Positions 21,645-24,457 of a stretch of 24,457 nucleotides of DNA are shown here, in pieces. Position 1 is the first letter of the stretch, and the number at the start of each line of letters is the position of its first letter. Source of the stretch: CAZFBR01 sp035353495 [NCBI: uncultured bacterium] (GTDB lineage Bacteria; DAOPZR01); NCBI GenBank assembly GCA_964517215.1, contig CAZFBR010000021.1:1-24457 (forward strand). Reading direction: 5' to 3'. The position numbers and the translations under genes are program-made. The notes beneath the pieces were generated by a model. That model made no database searches. It worked only from the letters and a program-made list of their open reading frames with translations, and was not told where the DNA came from.

Positions 21645-24212
21645 ATGCGCCAAACCCTGCTGGCAGCGGCGGGCATGGCCCTGCTCCTTGCCTTTGTCTA
21701 CCAGCCGACACTCGCCATCCCGGGGCAGCTGCTCACTTCAGGCGACGGGGCGCGTTTCTTCTTTCCCGCCTTCCTCTGGCAGCGGGCGCACCTGCCCGCG
21801 CTGCCGGTCTGGACCACTGCGCTGGGCGGCGGCTATCCGCTCGTCGCGGAGAGCCAGATGGCCGCCTGTTATCCCGGGCAGTGGCCGTTCCTGCTGCTCC
21901 CCGACCCGGTATCGGCATACAATCTGTATCAACTCGCCCATCTGCTGCTGGCCTTTCTCGCCGCCCGCTGGCTGCTGCAAACGCTGGGGTCAGCCCCGCT
22001 CCCCGCCGCGGTCGGGGCACTCGCCTACGCGCTGGGCGGACGCCTGACCGGCCTGCTCGACCATCCCAATCAGCCCGTGGTCAGCGCCTGGCTGCCGCTG
22101 CTCTACGCCTGCACCGTGCACGGCCTGATCCGCCCGCGCTGCCGGGCGGCGGGCGCGCTGGTGCTCGGACTGATGCTGCTCGCCGGGCACAGCCAGGTGG
22201 TGCTGATCGCCCTGCTCGGCCTGATCCCTGTCGCATTCGCTTATGCCCCGCGTGCGACACGATGCCGGACGGCGCTGACGACGCTGGCTGCTGTGGGCCT
22301 CCCGGGTTTCGCGCTCGCCGGGGTGCAGCTCGTTCCGTTCGCCGAACTTTTTCTGCAATCGGTCCGCGCCGGCGGTTTTTCCTTCGCCAGCGCCGACTTC
22401 ACCAATATCTCGCTGTGGAACCTGCTCCTGCTGGCGGCGCCGTTCGCATGCGGCGACAATGGTGCCTGCTGGCTGGCGGGACGCTACCTGTCGGAGCTGC
22501 AGCTCTATTGCGGCATGCTGCCGCTCCTCGCCGCCCTGGTAACGCTCACCGACCGCACCGCCCGACATACCCCTGCGGTCCGCTTCTGGTGGGGCTTCAA
22601 CTTCGTCTTCCTGCTGCTGGCGATGGGCGGACGCACCCCGCTCGGCCCGCTGCTGCATCGCCTGCCGCTCTTCTCATCGCTGCTCATCCCCGCGCGCTAT
22701 GCGCTGCTTTGCCAGCTGGCGTATGCCGTGCTCGCCGCCACCGGGTTCAGCGTCCTGCGTGACCGGCCGCGCGCCGCGGTTGGCGCCGGCCTGCTGCTGG
22801 CGACACTGCTGGCGGCAGTCATGCTCCCCGCGGCGCTCGCGCCCGCTACGCTCGCGCGGGCCATGCAGCCGGACACGCTGCTGACCGCTGCCGAACTGGC
22901 CGTCGCTCTGCCGGGGCTGATCGCAGAACTGCGCACCGCCGCCGCCTGGCTGGGAGTGGCGTTGGCCGCGCTGTGGTTTGCCGCGGGCGCGCGCCGGCGC
23001 GGCCAGCCGCGCTTCGCCGCGGCGATCATCCTGCTGGCGCTTGCCTGCGATCTGACCGCGTACGCCCGGCGCATGCTCCTGCCGTCGCTGTCGGCGACGT
23101 TCTTCACCTCGCCCCCCGTCGCTGCCCGGATCTATCATCTGCCCGAAGCGCCGCTCTCCTTTGCGCCCAATCTGCTGCTCGCACGCGGCGTCGAAGATTT
23201 CGGGCTTTACACCAATCTCGGGCTGCGGCTGCACGACCGCTTCCGGCCGCTGCTCGAACGCCCGCTCCCCGCCGCGCTCGCGCTCGCCCGCATCGACGCC
23301 CTGCTGACACCCGTGCTGCCGCGCTGGCGCGACTGCCCGTTTTCGCCCGCGACACCACTGGCCATCGTCACAGATACACCGTATGCCGAAACCCTGCCGT
23401 GTCCCGCGGGTCCGGTCCGCCTCCAGCTCGTTGCGGCTGCCAGCGCCGACCGGACCGCCGACACGCTGGCGTTGCTGACGATAACCTCAGCAGCGGGCCG
23501 GCAGCTCGCGGCGCGCACCTTGCATGCCAGCGTCGAGCTTGGGCAAATCCGCGAAGCGTCGCCCGCCGACCGCCCGGTTCCGGTCTACCGCAACCGGGGC
23601 GAAGCCGATTTCTACCTGCGCTACTACGGGATTGAACTGCCGCTGCCGGGGAGCAGCGACAAGGTTGCGGTGCAGCTAACCGCCACGCCCGGCACGACGC
23701 TTATCGTTGCCGGGTTGGCGCTCGCCGGTGACACAATCGCGGCCACCCGGCATTATCCGCGACTCGATGCGCTCCCCGCACCGCTGCCGCCGCTCATTGC
23801 GCCCCGCGTCTGGCAGGATGTGCCGGCAGCCGCTCAGCCGCGCGCGCTGCTCGCCGCCGGCCGGCCGGCCGGCGATGTGGCCTTCATCGCCGGCGACAGC
23901 AGTTGCCGAGCGCAGCCGGTTACGATCACCCTGCAGCATAACGCCGCCGAGCATTGTGCCGCCACCGTCAGCTGCACCGAACCGATTCAACTCGTGCGGC
24001 TGGTGGCGTGGTATTCGGCCTGGGAATGCCGGATCGACGGCCGGCCCGTGCCGATTGCGGTTGCCGATGTCATGTTCCAGGGCGTGCGCGTGCCCGCCGG
24101 CACCCACACCGTCGAGTTCCGTTATCGCCGGACCTCGCTCCTGCTGGGCCTGGCATTGACCCTGCTCGCGGCGCTCTATCTGACGTATGCCGCCCGCCGC
24201 AATCGTTCCTGA
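21645..24212 (+). CDS. Second, longer YfhO-like polytopic membrane protein
   Basis: 855 residues from ATG 21645, placed just before the first hydrophobic helix (TLLAAAGMALLLAFVYQP). The frame is open further upstream, but that stretch crosses the divergent promoter. There is no clear SD. The first outer loop carries LLTSGDGARFFFPAF and GGGYPLVAESQMAACYPGQWP, the same arrangement as in the protein at 14021, with the putative catalytic Asp in S-G-D-G. About 11-12 helices follow, then a long soluble domain, the YfhO C-terminal signature (W-Y-S-A-W-E-C-R-I-D-G and VRVPAGTHTVEFRYRR) and a last helix. Likely an envelope glycosyltransferase of GT-C type. The C-terminal halves of the two proteins share only the signature, so they are distant paralogues rather than a recent duplication. 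Confidence 0.88.
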   Translation: MRQTLLAAAGMALLLAFVYQPTLAIPGQLLTSGDGARFFFPAFLWQRAHLPALPVWTTALGGGYPLVAESQMAACYPGQWPFLLLPDPVSAYNLYQLAHLLLAFLAARWLLQTLGSAPLPAAVGALAYALGGRLTGLLDHPNQPVVSAWLPLLYACTVHGLIRPRCRAAGALVLGLMLLAGHSQVVLIALLGLIPVAFAYAPRATRCRTALTTLAAVGLPGFALAGVQLVPFAELFLQSVRAGGFSFASADFTNISLWNLLLLAAPFACGDNGACWLAGRYLSELQLYCGMLPLLAALVTLTDRTARHTPAVRFWWGFNFVFLLLAMGGRTPLGPLLHRLPLFSSLLIPARYALLCQLAYAVLAATGFSVLRDRPRAAVGAGLLLATLLAAVMLPAALAPATLARAMQPDTLLTAAELAVALPGLIAELRTAAAWLGVALAALWFAAGARRRGQPRFAAAIILLALACDLTAYARRMLLPSLSATFFTSPPVAARIYHLPEAPLSFAPNLLLARGVEDFGLYTNLGLRLHDRFRPLLERPLPAALALARIDALLTPVLPRWRDCPFSPATPLAIVTDTPYAETLPCPAGPVRLQLVAAASADRTADTLALLTITSAAGRQLAARTLHASVELGQIREASPADRPVPVYRNRGEADFYLRYYGIELPLPGSSDKVAVQLTATPGTTLIVAGLALAGDTIAATRHYPRLDALPAPLPPLIAPRVWQDVPAAAQPRALLAAGRPAGDVAFIAGDSSCRAQPVTITLQHNAAEHCAATVSCTEPIQLVRLVAWYSAWECRIDGRPVPIAVADVMFQGVRVPAGTHTVEFRYRRTSLLLGLALTLLAALYLTYAARRNRS

Positions 24213-24231
24213 ACCGCAGCGTACCGGATGC

Positions 24232-24260
24232 TTGCGCCGGTCCGTCGGTTAGCGTAAGAT
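24232..24260 (+). promoter_or_regulatory. Possible promoter giving a leaderless epimerase mRNA
   Basis: TTGCGC (24232-24237), 17 bp, TAAGAT (24255-24260). The expected start, 24267, is the A of the next gene's ATG, and no SD is present. Boxes are moderate matches only. Confidence 0.35.
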
Positions 24261-24266
24261 ATCCAC

Positions 24267-24457
24267 ATGGAAAACAGTGTTTTGCTGACGGGAGCAACCG
24301 GTTTCATCGGCGGCCGGCTGGTGCGCGCGCTGGCGGCGCAGGACGCGGCCGCAGTCCACTGTCTGGTACGCCGGCCTGAAGCCGCCGGCGACCTGCAGGC
24401 GCTTGGGGTGACTTTGCATCGCGGGGATGTGCTCGATTTGCAATCGCTCACCCTCCT
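24267..24457 (+). CDS. NAD-dependent epimerase/reductase-type protein (5' part)
   Basis: 63 complete codons before the right edge. The N-terminus M-E-N-S-VLLTGATGFIGGRLVR is the Rossmann dinucleotide-binding motif (G-A-T-G-F-I-G) of extended short-chain dehydrogenases such as sugar epimerases, dihydroflavonol reductase-like enzymes and nucleotide-sugar dehydratases. It is followed by LVRRPEAAGDLQALGV and the R-G-D-V-L-D of the acidic loop. The catalytic Y-x-x-x-K lies beyond the window, so the substrate cannot be told. It follows the YfhO-like gene by 54 nt, so it could supply sugars to it, but it may have its own promoter. Confidence 0.87.
   Translation, partial: MENSVLLTGATGFIGGRLVRALAAQDAAAVHCLVRRPEAAGDLQALGVTLHRGDVLDLQSLTL

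Overview
This is a very GC-rich, densely coded bacterial chromosomal window. I see no rRNA, tRNA, CRISPR array, insertion sequence or phage gene. Several intergenic gaps carry recognisable sigma70-type promoters (TTGACA, 17 bp spacer, TATAAT-like) and good Shine-Dalgarno (SD) sites. Two YfhO-like membrane proteins, a giant TPR lipoprotein, a propeller-like sensor and a giant Ala/Gln/Arg coiled-coil protein suggest a Gram-negative, possibly PVC-superphylum (Lentisphaerota/Kiritimatiellota/Verrucomicrobiota-like) organism. This assignment is a low-confidence inference. Because A+T is scarce, long spurious open frames cover both strands and were discarded.

Left block (1-13340, minus strand). From 13340 downwards lie: a secreted/membrane propeller-like protein with a C-terminal coiled coil; a huge TPR protein with a lipobox; trpA (start overlapping the TPR stop as TAATG); and a MazG-type pyrophosphohydrolase (ATGA overlap with trpA). 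A separate promoter and a G7/C7 hairpin follow. They lead into a giant protein of at least 1990 residues that runs off the left edge: STAS domain, zinc ribbon, then coiled coil with a perfect internal 174-nt repeat.

Middle block (13486-18481). A small PPC/DUF296 protein is divergent from a YfhO-like membrane protein, which has a near-consensus promoter and SD. Next comes a CHASE4-HAMP-HisKA-HATPase sensor kinase on the plus strand. It converges on a small Cys-rich ORF and a stand-alone CheY-like receiver on the minus strand. Kinase and receiver probably form one signalling pair. Each is preceded by a promoter and a short upstream ORF whose stop overlaps the main start codon.

Right block (18588-24457). 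A minus-strand operon with a strong promoter at 21527-21555 encodes a small lipoprotein, a TudS (DUF523)-DUF1722 fusion, a membrane-anchored flavodoxin-like protein and the UV-damage endonuclease UvsE. Divergent from it is a second, longer YfhO-like protein, followed by the 5' end of an NAD-dependent epimerase/reductase-type gene cut by the right edge.

Notable structure: at three tandem junctions the TGA stop codon of the upstream gene lies inside the TTGAC(A/G) -35 box of the next gene's promoter. The STAS-zinc ribbon-coiled-coil giant protein and its leader hairpin, together with the propeller/TPR/trpA/mazG operon, are the least conventional parts of the window.
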